From: Dermanyssus gallinae
Taxonomy: Eukaryota; Arthropoda; Arachnida; Mesostigmata; Dermanyssidae
NCBI GenBank assembly: GCA_003439945.1
Contig: QVRM01005270.1
Location: 351,001-415,000 of the forward strand
Direction: 5' to 3'
Length of the DNA: 64,000 nt
Within the stretch, counting starts at the first letter, position 1, and each line of letters starts with the position of its first letter. A program made the translations under genes and the position numbers. This document shows, one piece after another, positions 53,770-64,000 of the stretch. The notes under the pieces are model-generated. The model had not been told where the DNA came from, searched no databases, and worked only from the letters and a program-made list of their open reading frames with translations.

Positions 53770-54470
53770 CTTTTACTAAATGCATTGGCTGTTTGCCATT
53801 TAAAAAATGCCCCCAATAGCGATGTTTTCGCATCTTGCTGCGTTGAGTATTAGCCCGCTAAGTTTCTCAAACTGCTTTACTGATCGTAGCCGGCCCATCT
53901 AGCGTGGCGTTCATTAAGCTTGCAAAATTGTAGGGACTCTCCAATTTTCTAATGAATTCGGATATTGCGAGGCTGAGAGCCGGGCCAAGCGTAGGTTCGC
54001 CAAACCATTGGCAAGTATTTAGGAACTTTTACGTAGCATTGGTTTAGAACATTTTAGTATGACTGAACTGCGTAAAGTGCTGAACGCATTATGAAAATCC
54101 AGTTTAATTAGACCTCTCCCATAATTAATGGTTGATTCTTATGATTGTGATGATTTATCGTTTTCACTCTAATCGAAGCCGCTTTGCTCTACAAAACAAC
54201 GCTTTGCATCAGTCGCCCGTAACATCCTCCGTACGTTTTGTGATGCCCCTCAAAAACTCGTGGGAGGTTTTTGAAGGGTATCAAAAACCCCCCATGGGTG
54301 AAGTGTACCAATTTTTACCGCTAAGGTATAGAGAGGAAAATCCTATCAGGGCGTAGCTCATTGCTCCACTCAGATCCTTGGGCTCGGATGGCATTTCTGC
54401 TCTTCTCAGTGCCCCTCTCACTATTCTATGGAACTCCGCGGTCTTGTGAGCTTGCCGGGGCATTTTACGC
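53770..54470 (-). pseudogene. Decayed reverse transcriptase relic (same lineage as 9.5 kb)
   Basis: On the minus strand, in decayed frames and in the correct order: PSEPKDLSGAMSYALIGFSS (54385-54325 region, pre-RT), FLIPF, then LIKLDFHNAFSTLR (about 54115-54066; motif A with its Asp kept), then LGPALSLAISEFIRKLESPY (cf. QGDPLGPALFSLAI), NATLDGPATI (cf. YLDDATLGGP; motif C Asp pair lost), and GLILNAARCENIAIGG (about 53862-53812). Stops and shifts occur throughout. The LDFHNAF form differs from the VDFxxAFD of LINEs A-C, marking a separate RT lineage. Confidence 0.75.
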
Positions 54471-55540
54471 AGCTTTACGTGTGCAGACCGTCAGAATCAA
54501 TCACAAGACATGCATAAAAACGGCTCCCAGACCGGGGGCGCGTAAAGGGTTGGGATCCAACATAGTGTGATTGCTGGCTGGTCATTTTAAACCTGTGTTT
54601 AGAATAGGACTGCGATCGGCAGCTCCAGGTAGTGCCGAGAGTTCTGGATATTATAACAGCCTTCATAAAAGCAGTGTGTCAATCTCAGACTTAGAATAAG
54701 AAACGACGCATTTTATAATGGGGTTCTGCTCCAGCCATGTTGATAGCATGAATTTCATCCTCTTCCATATTTTTAGAATAGCGGTGACAATATGCAAACA
54801 TTTATTTGATGATCTGTTTTTACTTGCTGCCTGCAATTTTGCAATCAGGTATCTTTTGCAAGCTCTGTGTTTTGTTAAGATAGCCGGTCTTTTGATGCAA
54901 TAGGCAGATTGCCGGCCACCGCCTTGCCATCATTGTGCAATATCTGCTTATGTTTTTGTGCGGCTGGTCAAACGACATCCGCGTAAGGATTCTCTCCTTC
55001 GACAAGCTCAGAGCGGACATTGTGTGGCTCATTTATCAACGATGGAAAATGTCCTGAGACAGCAGGACGCGCAGAGACCTTTGCGCAGAGTTTAACTCGT
55101 TTGGCTTCTCTGTGTACTTTCTTAACTACGCAGTTTGTTATCATTGAATGCGTGAGCAGCTCCGAAGTTGTCGCGATGGGCCTTCTTCTAACATTCTCAC
55201 ATCTCATGTCTGAGACAACAACATTTTATACAGGCGGATTCATTTCGTTTTTGATCCTCTCAGGCTTATGATATCGTATGATACCGAGACCTTTTAAAAA
55301 AAAGCTTATGATATCGTAGACACCGCAGCGGGAATCCTGCGCGCAATTTTACCTTAAACATTTCACCGGCCAAGCACACTTCCGAGACAGGCAAAGCGTC
55401 AAAACGGAGTCTGGCCTGGCTGAATGGTTTGTTACGTTGCGTTCCGCCTTCGTCGCGCTCCCGTGGTCATCCCGTGTCGCGATGGCAGATACTTCTTGCT
55501 TAGCTGGGTCGACGCCTTGACTATTAAGGCCGCCTAAAAT
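54471..55540. other. Anonymous region
   Basis: No recognised gene. The short direct repeat GCTTATGATATCGTA occurs at about 55264 and 55304. Confidence 0.4.
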
Positions 55541-55615
55541 ATCATTCTCGGTGAACTGAGGGTTAATCATGCTTGGTGAACTGAGGGTTCATCATCCTCG
55601 GTGAAATAAAGGTTA
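55541..55615. repeat. 25-bp tandem repeat, three units
   Basis: Units 55541-55565, 55566-55590 and 55591-55615, each of the form ATCAT-CTCGGTGAACTGAGG-GTTA with a few substitutions. Confidence 0.85.
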
Positions 55616-56906
55616 ACCCCTTGGATTTGACACAGATGATTGCGGCTAGATTCTTTTCTGGTGTATCGCTTCGAGTATAGGTAGCAACGCAAAAAAGAGC
55701 AACACTAACATTCTTGCTGTCGTTGTCCTCACATAATTATGTGAATTGGAGAGTTGTAGGAGGTAGTAAGAGCATTGAGCTTCACATAGTGACATCTCTC
55801 GATGACGACAACTAAGACTTGATCCATTTTGGTTTTTGACTGCTCAGCTGCGCAATGTGAAGTGTACCGAGTGTAAACACCTCAAAGGACATACCTCGTT
55901 GTTGACGTCGATGGCCTCCTTCACCTTCGCATAGGAACAACGGGTTTAATCACGCTCCAAATGCGTGACTTCGCATATGGGTTATTCGTAAACGCAAGCC
56001 AAAGATAGTAGACGTAGAATAAGAATGGCTTCCTGACAGTACAGTACTAAATCCGAATGCCCCGGTATGTTTGTGTGTGAGAAATTAGCCACTTCCGTCT
56101 GTTGGTTGACTTCACGAAAAGTTCTTGTTAGCTTCAATAGTTCGTCAGCTCCAAGATCCTGAATGGAGCGGGGATTTCCTATACACAACTGCGGTTGGCC
56201 ATGTAGACGATGTATGCAAGTCTACACAATGGCGCGTAACCTGTACTAATAGTAACTAATAGTAACCGCAACAGCACCAATGATAGTCCGCCGAATATTA
56301 GGTAATCAAAGCCTGACATCGGTGTATGACCGCATCCTTATAATCGTTCTCTACAGCTAAAATTTGAAAAACCGTCGATTCGTCTTGTGCCGCGAATTGC
56401 AACAGAGTGCGCTGTATACACTGTGGTTAAATCACTACACTACGATATATGTGCATTATTATATGCACTGCAATAACTATTTTAAAATGATAGTCGTAAA
56501 ACCGAGTTGATAGTGTGCTCAATGTTGCGTGAGTTTGAAGCGCAGATCAAGGCGTATATAATGGCTAGGATCATTAAAACGAGGCAATTTTTGCCCAAAG
56601 CGGCTGTAGGCACAATATGGCGTTTTGAGCAGCTCGCCACACAAACTAGTGATTAACAACGTCAAATCGAGCAATTTCCGGCGCGCACATAGATTCGCTG
56701 TTGCTCAGCGCTATGCTTAGAGCTCATTCATAAAGCGATGACCGCACTACCACCTAATTGAAATATTTAATGATCTGAGATTGTAACAAATATTTATTTG
56801 GAACTAGTGGGTTAAGCGCAAAGTAAGTTCTGGGCATCCATTCATTATGCGTAGTTTGACCCTGCGACCCGTAAAGTTAGAGGCGTAGGCTATCTCTGCC
56901 ACACAA

Positions 56907-56908
<2 letters not shown>
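55616..56908. other. Anonymous region
   Basis: No recognised gene or element. Confidence 0.45.

Positions 56909-56909
<1 letters not shown>

Positions 56910-56993
<84 letters not shown>
56910..56993. repeat. Long (TA)n array at the 3' end of LINE C
   Basis: About 84 bp of TA repeats directly following the LINE C 3' terminus (minus strand). Confidence 0.95.
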
Positions 56994-56995
<2 letters not shown>

Positions 56996-58973
56996 CAGAT
57001 TTATTTACACACCAGATTGGGTAAAATATACAATAGTACGATTGATATCACTACAGTCTCGTAATGATATTAATATTAAAAATCGTTCAGTGCCAGCTTT
57101 GTTAGAGAGGGGATTGCATTACACTCACTGCCATGATATCTTACGCATATACCATAACAATATTTACAAACACATGTGTCACAGGGTTCATGGCAAGCGT
57201 CTTTCTGACATAGAAGGTGATGAAAACCGTGCACAGCAAAGCGGGTGGTCATGTGCCTGTTTGTCCTGCACGTGCCCTTCCATTCTGACCTAACCATTGC
57301 ATCTGTCAAATAAAAATGTGGATCGATCTCTGCCATTTTCTCTTCATATCGCCGTATGAACTCGCTGTATGCAGGGGTGTCTGGAAGCGCAAACTGTTTT
57401 TTGACCTGTTCCACGAATAGTGGAGCATCGCACAGCAAATACGTGAGGCGGTTGTATGCTGACGTATGTAAACCTAGTACCCGCTTCAGATAAGCTGGTT
57501 TCACACGATCGAGAGCACCAAGTTGAGTCGAGCTTAGTTTTGCCCATACAAGCTGGATCCCGTATGATGCAATTGGCGCTATTTTCATATCAAATAGAGC
57601 TAGCGCTGCCTTAATTGAGAGCATCTGGGGCTTCTTAAGGGTTGTCGCCGCAATCAAGGCTTTTCGAGACCTCTCCTCTATATGTGCAGCGAAGGTCTTG
57701 GCTGAGGGGGTCACTGTGATACCGAGATATGTGAACTTATTTACATAGTTCAGGTCTTGTCTATTTAACCTAAGTGTATCGGTCACGGCCAGCCTGCCCG
57801 CGTGCCTGAACTTCATAGCTTCTGTCTTCTGCATATTTATTTCAAGGCCTACTACGTTCACGTATGCCGACAAAGTGGCCAGCGCCTGTTGCAGATGGTA
57901 TCTGCTGCTACTGTAAAGTACTAGATCGTCGGCATACATAATTATCTTGACAGCTGGGTGTCGGGTCTGTAAACGTGTTGGTAAATCGGCTACCAGTAAA
58001 CAAAAAAGCAAAGGGCTGAGATTATCGCCTTGGGCAAAGCCTGTCGTTTGTTCTATGCTTGGGTGCTCCGCTACACCGTCGTCCAAGATGATCTGATTGG
58101 ATTGTAGCACGTCCTTCATCAATGTCAGCATCCGTATTGGGACCCCGATTTCGGCGAGTTTAAGCAGGACTCGAGTTCTTGAGCCTGAATCAAACGCTGC
58201 TCGGAAATCCACAAATACGCTGTATAAAAACAGTCCCTTTCGTGACAGGGTTTGCTCTATATCTGCAAGGAGGATTGCACATGCAGTTAGTGTTGACCTC
58301 TGCGCACGAAAGCCATGTTGTTCGTCTGGTAATGCCTTTTTGTATTCGACGAACGACGTTAGACGAGCGGCTAGGAGGCTTGCAAGCAGTTTGTAAGCGC
58401 AGCTTTTCTTGGCAATGCCCCGCCAAGAAGAGGGCTCGGTCCGCGGTCCCTTGCCCTTTGGAATAAGTGCCATAACGCACTGTCTCCACGCTGATGGTAG
58501 TCGACCGTTGTAAATGCACCTATTAAAAAGTGCGGTCCAGTGTGCGGTCATTGTGGCTGCCTGCTGCAGATGCTCATTACAGATGCCATCTGGCCCAGGT
58601 GCTTTGTTTCTCGGGAGTTGACGCAGTGCCTCCGCCACTTCTTGGACGGTGAAGTATTCGTCCAGTTGAGTTCTCCATTTCAGATCCTCTTCTGACCAGA
58701 CCGACATGAGAGTAGGCACTGCCCTTGGCACTGTGTCATGTGAGCTGAGGATCGATCTAAAGTGGCCATAGAGTACATCGCTTTCAACTGGACATGCAGA
58801 CCTCCCCTCCGAAGTGTTACGGAGCCACAAATATGGATTTTGTTCGGTCTTCTGAAGCAGTCGAGTCTCCAGTTGTTGCTCGTGTTGCCTTTTAGCATTC
58901 CGCAGAGTTCGTCGGTAAATGGACCTCGTCGTTGCCAATAGAAGTCTCATTTCCGGCCTCATGCGTTCCAGAT
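56994..58973 (-). mobile_element. LINE C, 5'-truncated, bounded by TA arrays on both sides
   Basis: About 1.98 kb on the minus strand, truncated between endonuclease and RT. The 3' UTR is short and ends AATAAATCTGGTG before passing into TA repeats. The 5' truncation point lies at TCTGGAACGCATGAGG next to the TA tract at 58974-58996. A conventional TSD cannot be told apart from the TA repeats. Its coding region is uninterrupted, so it is probably the youngest LINE insertion in the window. Confidence 0.88.
57076..58962 (-). CDS. LINE C ORF2 fragment: reverse transcriptase and post-RT zinc domain, 628 codons
   Basis: Uninterrupted frame. It lacks the endonuclease; the listed start Met is simply the first after the truncation. 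RT domain: IPKGKG (167-172), SWRGIAKKS (179-187), EQHGFRAQRST (214-224), FVDFRAAFD (250-258, catalytic Asp at 252), GFAQGDNLSPLLF (308-320), YADD (343-346) and KFTYLGI (409-415) are all present with catalytic residues kept. The post-RT region contains YLKRVLGLHT (491-500), HGFHHLLC (578-585) and C599-X2-C602-X7-H610-X3-C614, a zinc-knuckle-like motif also seen in LINE A. It reads as an RT that would reverse-transcribe LINE RNA at nicked target DNA, but without the endonuclease or a promoter it is unlikely to be expressed. Family relationship to LINE A, LINE B and the 19.4-kb copy is clear from colinear motifs. Confidence 0.9.
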   Translation of the reverse strand: MRPEMRLLLATTRSIYRRTLRNAKRQHEQQLETRLLQKTEQNPYLWLRNTSEGRSACPVESDVLYGHFRSILSSHDTVPRAVPTLMSVWSEEDLKWRTQLDEYFTVQEVAEALRQLPRNKAPGPDGICNEHLQQAATMTAHWTALFNRCIYNGRLPSAWRQCVMALIPKGKGPRTEPSSWRGIAKKSCAYKLLASLLAARLTSFVEYKKALPDEQHGFRAQRSTLTACAILLADIEQTLSRKGLFLYSVFVDFRAAFDSGSRTRVLLKLAEIGVPIRMLTLMKDVLQSNQIILDDGVAEHPSIEQTTGFAQGDNLSPLLFCLLVADLPTRLQTRHPAVKIIMYADDLVLYSSSRYHLQQALATLSAYVNVVGLEINMQKTEAMKFRHAGRLAVTDTLRLNRQDLNYVNKFTYLGITVTPSAKTFAAHIEERSRKALIAATTLKKPQMLSIKAALALFDMKIAPIASYGIQLVWAKLSSTQLGALDRVKPAYLKRVLGLHTSAYNRLTYLLCDAPLFVEQVKKQFALPDTPAYSEFIRRYEEKMAEIDPHFYLTDAMVRSEWKGTCRTNRHMTTRFAVHGFHHLLCQKDACHEPCDTCVCKYCYGICVRYHGSECNAIPSLTKLALNDF

Positions 58974-58996
58974 ATATATATATATATATATATATA
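58974..58996. repeat. (TA)n tract at the 5' end of LINE C
   Basis: About 23 bp of TA repeats at the truncation junction. Confidence 0.93.
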
Positions 58997-59605
58997 AACC
59001 TACATATATTAGATATATTGTTTATTTTTAGTGCAAAGCTTTAGGAATGCTTGCGACACCTGCGTCGCTAGCAGCCTATAGCGACCACTGTGAAACTCAC
59101 AAACCCACAAAGCCCGGATTTCTCCCCACCCTTAGTCGAAGAATTCTTGGCCTTTCGCCAACCAACGTTCTCTAGCGCTTTGTGTGTCCCTCCACCGGTG
59201 CTGTGCCTGCTTGTGGAGGTCCTTTGAGAAACCGATGAGGGCCCAGCTACCCAGATTTTTTCTCCCTCGGCTCTTCTCTATCTGTTTCCGTCCAGAGTCG
59301 GCCTACTCTTTTTTACGGACGGCCCGATTGAGTATGCTATGTGCCGCCTGACGCCGGTTTAGATTTGTCTAGATGATCTAGATCATTTGAAGGCTATTTG
59401 GCCACTCTCTGTCAAGGTCCAGTTTATTTTGTTGTCCACTGATGGGAACTTTTCCTACTTTTTCTTGTTAGTTGTCTTTATCCGCCGATTCTGAAGGGAA
59501 TCGGCTTCAGCGGCGAGATTCGGGACGACGGTGGGCGTCTCCGGATGGTAATGCACCATCTCTTGTTATTGAGACATCTGTGCTCCCCGTTTTTTTGTGT
59601 GGATT
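58997..59605. other. Anonymous region
   Basis: No recognised gene or element. Confidence 0.4.
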
Positions 59606-59750
59606 ATGGTCGATTTTAATCCACTCCGGCATTCACCTTGTTCAAATTGGGAACCATGAAAACCAATTTAGGATTGGCCGGCCTGGGTATCGAACTCAGG
59701 CCTCCCGACTGTAAGGCAAAGTCTTTTGCCACTAAGCCATCTTGCCCAAT
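59606..59750 (-). mobile_element. tRNA-derived SINE, family 2, copy 2
   Basis: Minus strand, about 145 bp. Head ATTGGGCAAGATGGCTTAGT contains the perfect A box TGGCTTAGTGG (about 59731-59741); the B-box-like AGTTCGATACC lies about 45 bp downstream. The body (AAATTGGTTTTCATGG, GGTGAATGCCGGAGTGGA) is colinear with copy 1 at 13147-13291. Confidence 0.85.
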
Positions 59751-61339
59751 AAATCTCCTCCAGCTGGCGTTGGTACGTCGGGCGAGATGCTCTGTCGGCC
59801 CGGGGACCGCCCTTCGCGCATACGTAGCATCTCGAAGTGGTCATCATGCTATTAAGAATGATACGCTCCCAATCCCCGCAGTAAGCAGAAGCGACCGTTG
59901 TCAGATAAGCGTAGCTGAAAGGTGCTTAACTACAACCGTGTCTTACGTAATTCATTCATAAACAAAGAAAATATTTATGCACAACTGAACAATCCCAATA
60001 TGGAATTGAAAAACGTAGCTATGATACGCATAAACTGGCAAGGCGAACCATGTTAGATTCGTTAAAATACAAGGCATAGTAAAAACGGACGCTTTCCATG
60101 ACTCGGAGAAGTGTATTTGGCGGCGGTGGCAAAAATGAGCAAAAAGGACCCGCAAACAAGTGCCCAGTTCGAACGATCACTGCTAGGCATGAAACGCATC
60201 TGTTTTGCCCATGCGCTCGTGCAGTCAGCTAGCTCGGGCTGCGGGTGAAACAGCTGCTCATAGTCTCTTGTGTGTAGATTGTCATAAAGTCACAACAGTC
60301 TATTTTGAATGCATTCAGCACTACTTACTCGTGCCCCGTACTCCATGCAGCGACGCGGTTAATACGAATCGGTCGAGAAAATAGAGGACCTGTCGAAAGA
60401 CGGCCAGAGTGTCGTTGAGGCTTTTGTCACTGTAACCGCGCTCCAAATTACAGTGTTTTTCGGTCTTAATCTGCCGGGTGGGGCCGGGCTGGTGACCTTC
60501 TCTCCAGAGACAAGCAAAGGCAGGGGTTGTTTTATGCCAAGCTTTGCACGTGGAGAAGTTTCGCGGTTATGATCGGTACATGTGTATGTAAGGTCTCTGT
60601 CTGATTTCTGAATTCTGATTACAGCCGCCACTGCTATTTGTCATGGCGTTCATTGTGACGTAGTCTTAGTTCCCGCGACCACCTGGACATGCTCGCATAT
60701 CACAGAAAAAGTGAGTCTACCCGGTCATAATGTTAGTAGAACAGCAGCTCGTGTATTTTTTCAATTATCTTTCTTCTATCTTGTGCTTGGTTGTGTCTAT
60801 CTAATCTATTTCGTTTGCGTGCTCTCTCTCTCTCATTTCCTTTTAACGTTGTTCAGCCGCTCAAGACTTCGTCACACACACACACAGACAGTATTGCTCT
60901 GGCCTACCACTTAAGCTACAGACGTTGGGCCTAAAACAGATATTAAAACAATTAAAATAATCGGCGCCGGACAGACATACGCCACAGGACTGAAGCTTCA
61001 GGACGGACTGATTAAGCAAAACTCTGGCGGCTTCGTTCCCTGCAAAAAAATAGCCATATTTGGCCATCAACAGCAGAGGGAAATAATACAATTCCCGTTG
61101 CTGTCTCTAATATTTATTGTTTAGACGGCTGCCTCGCTCAAATTTACCTTCCCTGCACAATGTTTGCTAAGTGTGCTGGTACAACAGCTTCCATACTACT
61201 GGCCCGGCCCTGCCCTGCTACCAGCCATTACTGCTGCTGCTGCTACGAACATTAGTATCACAACGGGTGTTTGCACGTAGAGCACTTTCCTAGATAGCTG
61301 GAGACTAGGACCAGAACAGGCACGGGCAGTTGGCGGTCG
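59751..61339. other. Anonymous region
   Basis: No recognised gene; (CA)n at about 60875-60886. Open frames up to 107 codons partly overlap the SINE and have no domain. Confidence 0.45.
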
Positions 61340-61472
61340 GTGGACCATTTTGGTCGTTAGACGTCTATTTAAATTAGACACCAGTAATAACCGACATAAG
61401 GCTGAGCCTGGATTTGAAGTCAAGGCCTTCGAAGTGCAAGGCAGCGGCAATAGCCACTAAGCCAGCATGCTC
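61340..61472 (-). mobile_element. tRNA-derived SINE, family 2, copy 3 (diverged)
   Basis: Minus strand, head CCGAGCATGCTGGCTTAGTG with A box TGGCTTAGTGG and B-box-like ACTTCAAATCC. The body is only loosely similar to copies 1 and 2, so this is either an old copy or a sister subfamily. Confidence 0.65.
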
Positions 61473-62799
61473 GGTTAATCAACACACACACACATAGGTA
61501 TGTATGGATGTGGTAGAGGGGCAAACCATATCACACGCACGATTTAGTAGATACATACTATATTTATGTGTAGTGCCTAAGTAGTGAAGGCATGCGACGC
61601 GAAGAGATAGCATCGTCATAACAGAGTTTTCTCGGGGTTTTCGGCAAAGCGGCAATGGGAACAACGAGAATGCCTAGTGCTGGAGATGCGAACTGCGCGC
61701 TCGTCGAGCCCCACCCAGTTGAGCCCTAGATGCGATCGGAACACAATTTTAGATGCCTGGATGCGCCAATATATATGTAGGCGACTTGTTGGCTTTTCAT
61801 GAAGAAGGTCAGTCCCGACGTTACTGGATATACGATGTTCGATAAAAAAGAAAAGAAGCATGAGCGTTATTTCATCGTTGACTTATTACAAATCATCATC
61901 TTTTGTATGGGCGTATCCGCTCGACTTAGAAACGGCGCTGCGCAAGCGCTTCACAATTCAAACAATGTGGATAATAATCATCATGGCTAGCATCATGGTA
62001 GCCAAATACATGGTTTTATCTAAAGGTATTTAGTTGAGTGTCTGACTGCTACTGAGTATTTATGTATGACTATGTGCTATCGACGTAACCACATCGTCAG
62101 GGGTGAGCCGTGTGAGTTTTAGCCTTCTTACGCCTACCTTATAGTATGGATTAAGGGAAGTTGAAAGTCAGGTCCTACACTTAGCTGTCAGCCCCGCAAA
62201 TAGTTGTTGCACGCATTGCTAATTTACTAGAGATGGAAACGAAAGGAAACGGAGTCTCCGCAGTTACACACAACAGCACTGCCTTCTCAGGCCAAATTTT
62301 ACCCGCCTACAGAAAGCGTTGAACAGAAAAGTACCCCATGTCATTGAACACTCGGCAGTGAAAATCTCTGCACAAATATAGGAAGTCTAACAGGAACCCA
62401 CATCCTACGATAGCTAACTTCGTGCTACTGGCCAGACCGACGAAAAGCGAAAGACCTGCTACCGCTTGCGACGGGTAGGGGCACGCCGCAGACCAAGTCA
62501 CCGGTCAGAACATTCCTCTGTCTGTGAAATCTGGGAAAAGACTACAGAGAGCCACGAAGAACCCTACATACTACAATTAAGAATACTGTAAAAGACTACT
62601 AAAACTAGTTTTTTAAGGAGGTCTAAGGAGGAGGAAAACCTTTAGCGCAAAGGGTTCAAGATTGTGCGTAATAAAATGCGCCCCTTATAGCCGCCCCTAC
62701 CAGTAAAGCAAACAGTACGCATACTTCTAAGAACCACTCAAAGGTATTCAACTGCATGATGGATAAAATGCTCACTGGCGGAGGCTCTTCTAAACCTTG
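61473..62799. other. Anonymous region
   Basis: No recognised gene. It may include decayed upstream sequence of the LINE at 62.8 kb. Confidence 0.4.
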
Positions 62800-63640
62800 A
62801 AAAACGGCACACTTACCCTTATTCCGACTCCGGGTAAATCACAGAAGATCCCTCGGCATACCGTCATAAAAATATGCTCTCATGACTATCCAATGCAGCT
62901 GAGCGCAGTATGAACGGTCTACTAGTAACAGAACTAGAAGCCAGGAAGGCGCTGTCAAAAAACAGTGCGGTTTCCGAGCCCGACGCTTCATGTATTCGGC
63001 TATCAACAAAATTTTAAACATAAGAAAATCATAGGAAAACACGCCGAGAGCAAACCGCCAGCATTGTTGGGCCATTATTTTAGCGTAATGCAACGCGTTT
63101 AGTACGCTTTCGTAAAACGCCATAAAGAAAGCACTTGAAAAAAGCCGTGTGACCCTACTTATGACGTGTTCTAGCGTCCTACTTAAAAACCGAGCATCTA
63201 CATACGAAGGCGTAGATTTTGCTTTTATAACCAGGGCCCTTCAAAGCATTATACCGGGACGGAAGGAATATAGCCCAAGGAATATAACGTACGATGGAAT
63301 ACTTGAACTCTGACATCCCCCCGAAGTATTTTATTCCGTTGCTTACGCAGACGATCTGACATGACGAGGATTGTAGGCTCAAAGGAACAGGGGGCCCTGG
63401 TGGATATTTGACAAACCTCCACACGCTAGAACTTCAATTGACTTCACAAAAAACTAAAGCAATTTTGAACGGGATGAAGCGTTCTCTACAAAACTCTAAA
63501 CTTACGCCTGGAGGGACATCCAGCAACATCCACTCTCGTGGTTGAGTATTTGAGCGTGATTTTAGAGAAGGTTCTGACAGCAAGCGCCTTATGTGTGCTA
63601 TGCAGCAATGGAGCTAGCAAATGTGGGTGCGCACGACTAC
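62800..63640 (+). pseudogene. LINE E, decayed R1/jockey-like reverse transcriptase
   Basis: On the plus strand, in shifting frames: TLTLIPTPGKSQ with EDPSAYR (about 62810-62860; cf. IPKPGKPxxDPSSYRPI), LLVTELEAR, KKQCGFRARRFMYSAINK (about 62957-63010; cf. QYGFRxxRST), NAFSTLS with NAIKKALEK (about 63091-63140), LLKNRASTYEGVDFA, NITYDGILEL, VAYADDLT (about 63339-63362, motif C with both Asp kept) and VEYLSVILEK (about 63540-63570; cf. YLGV). The KPGK-xxDPSSYRP form is typical of R1-clade elements, so this seems a fourth LINE lineage. Many stops. It may continue to the window edge. Confidence 0.75.
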
Positions 63641-64000
63641 CAGGGTCACAACACGCCGCCACCTCAACATGACCCAAACACCTATGGCGCTCAGCATAGC
63701 ACGGGCAGGTCGCAATCCCTCTAGATAGATTCCGTGAGGTTTAAGAGTAAAAGGACTAGCTTTAAAAAGCTCCTCAATTGACGTTCAGAAAGACGGAATA
63801 CTAATCAACAAAGCAGATGCAGCGAGCAATATGAAACAATCCAGCCGGACCATCCTGGGTACTAGACAACATCGATATCCCCTGATTTAAACAAAATTCT
63901 CAATTTTTTGCAAGATCCCAATACCGACCCGCATCGTATAAGTTCTATTCACAGGGAGTAGACTTCCGGCGGCAGCAGATGAGTGACTCAAAAAATGGTC
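63641..64000. other. Possible LINE E 3' part, truncated by the window
   Basis: Continues downstream of LINE E's RT without a clear boundary; no motif I can assign securely. Confidence 0.3.

Noticed and set aside
54233..54300. Short palindrome CTCAAAAAC...GTTTTTGAAG
   Set aside because: About ten base pairs within the decayed RT coding region; expected by chance.

Overview
The window looks like repeat-rich, non-coding nuclear DNA from an animal, most plausibly an arthropod and perhaps a chelicerate (mite or tick). Evidence: no bacterial-style gene layout, many long (TA)n arrays and trinucleotide arrays, tRNA-derived SINEs, decayed Tc1/mariner transposases, and several lineages of non-LTR (LINE) retrotransposon. 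One LINE carries a first ORF with a PHD finger followed by an SGNH/esterase-like domain, as known from the CR1 superfamily. I recognise no host protein-coding gene, rRNA gene or ordinary tRNA gene; the species call is inference.

Layout. 1-9 kb: GTT/AAC and (TA)n arrays, a fold-back element set between two TA tracts (3.53-4.24 kb), a LINE C-terminal relic (7.2 kb) and two copies of a tRNA-derived SINE. 9.5-10.2 kb: relic of a divergent reverse transcriptase (RT) lineage. 10-19 kb: mostly anonymous, with a cluster of competing hairpins at 11.93-12.05 kb and further SINE copies. 19.38-20.11 kb: a 5'-truncated LINE with a perfect 15-bp target-site duplication (TSD). 20.8-21.4 kb: mariner-like transposase relic. 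24-26 kb: very long TA and TAA/TTA arrays followed by a LINE relic. 27-33 kb: mostly anonymous. 33.0-34.4 kb: a 31-bp tandem repeat, a G-rich tract and an RT-associated RPD-type domain between two TTA tracts. 37.6-38.5 kb: two palindromic elements.

41.2-49.1 kb is the centrepiece: three LINEs nested inside one another. An outer degenerate LINE (D) is interrupted by LINE B, flanked by a 15-bp TSD, and LINE B is interrupted by a nearly full-length 4.55-kb LINE A, flanked by a 13-bp TSD. 49.1-49.6 kb: another RT fragment, with a TA array lying inside the coding sequence. 51.6-54.5 kb: a SINE, a Tc1-like transposase relic and an RT relic. 57.0-59.0 kb: a 5'-truncated LINE (C) with an uninterrupted 628-codon ORF, bounded on both sides by TA arrays. 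59-64 kb: SINE copies and, at the right edge, a decayed R1-like RT.

Together the elements form a layered record of retrotransposition. Autonomous LINEs supply the RT/endonuclease machinery, SINEs are presumably mobilised in trans, and simple-sequence tracts repeatedly sit at or inside element boundaries.
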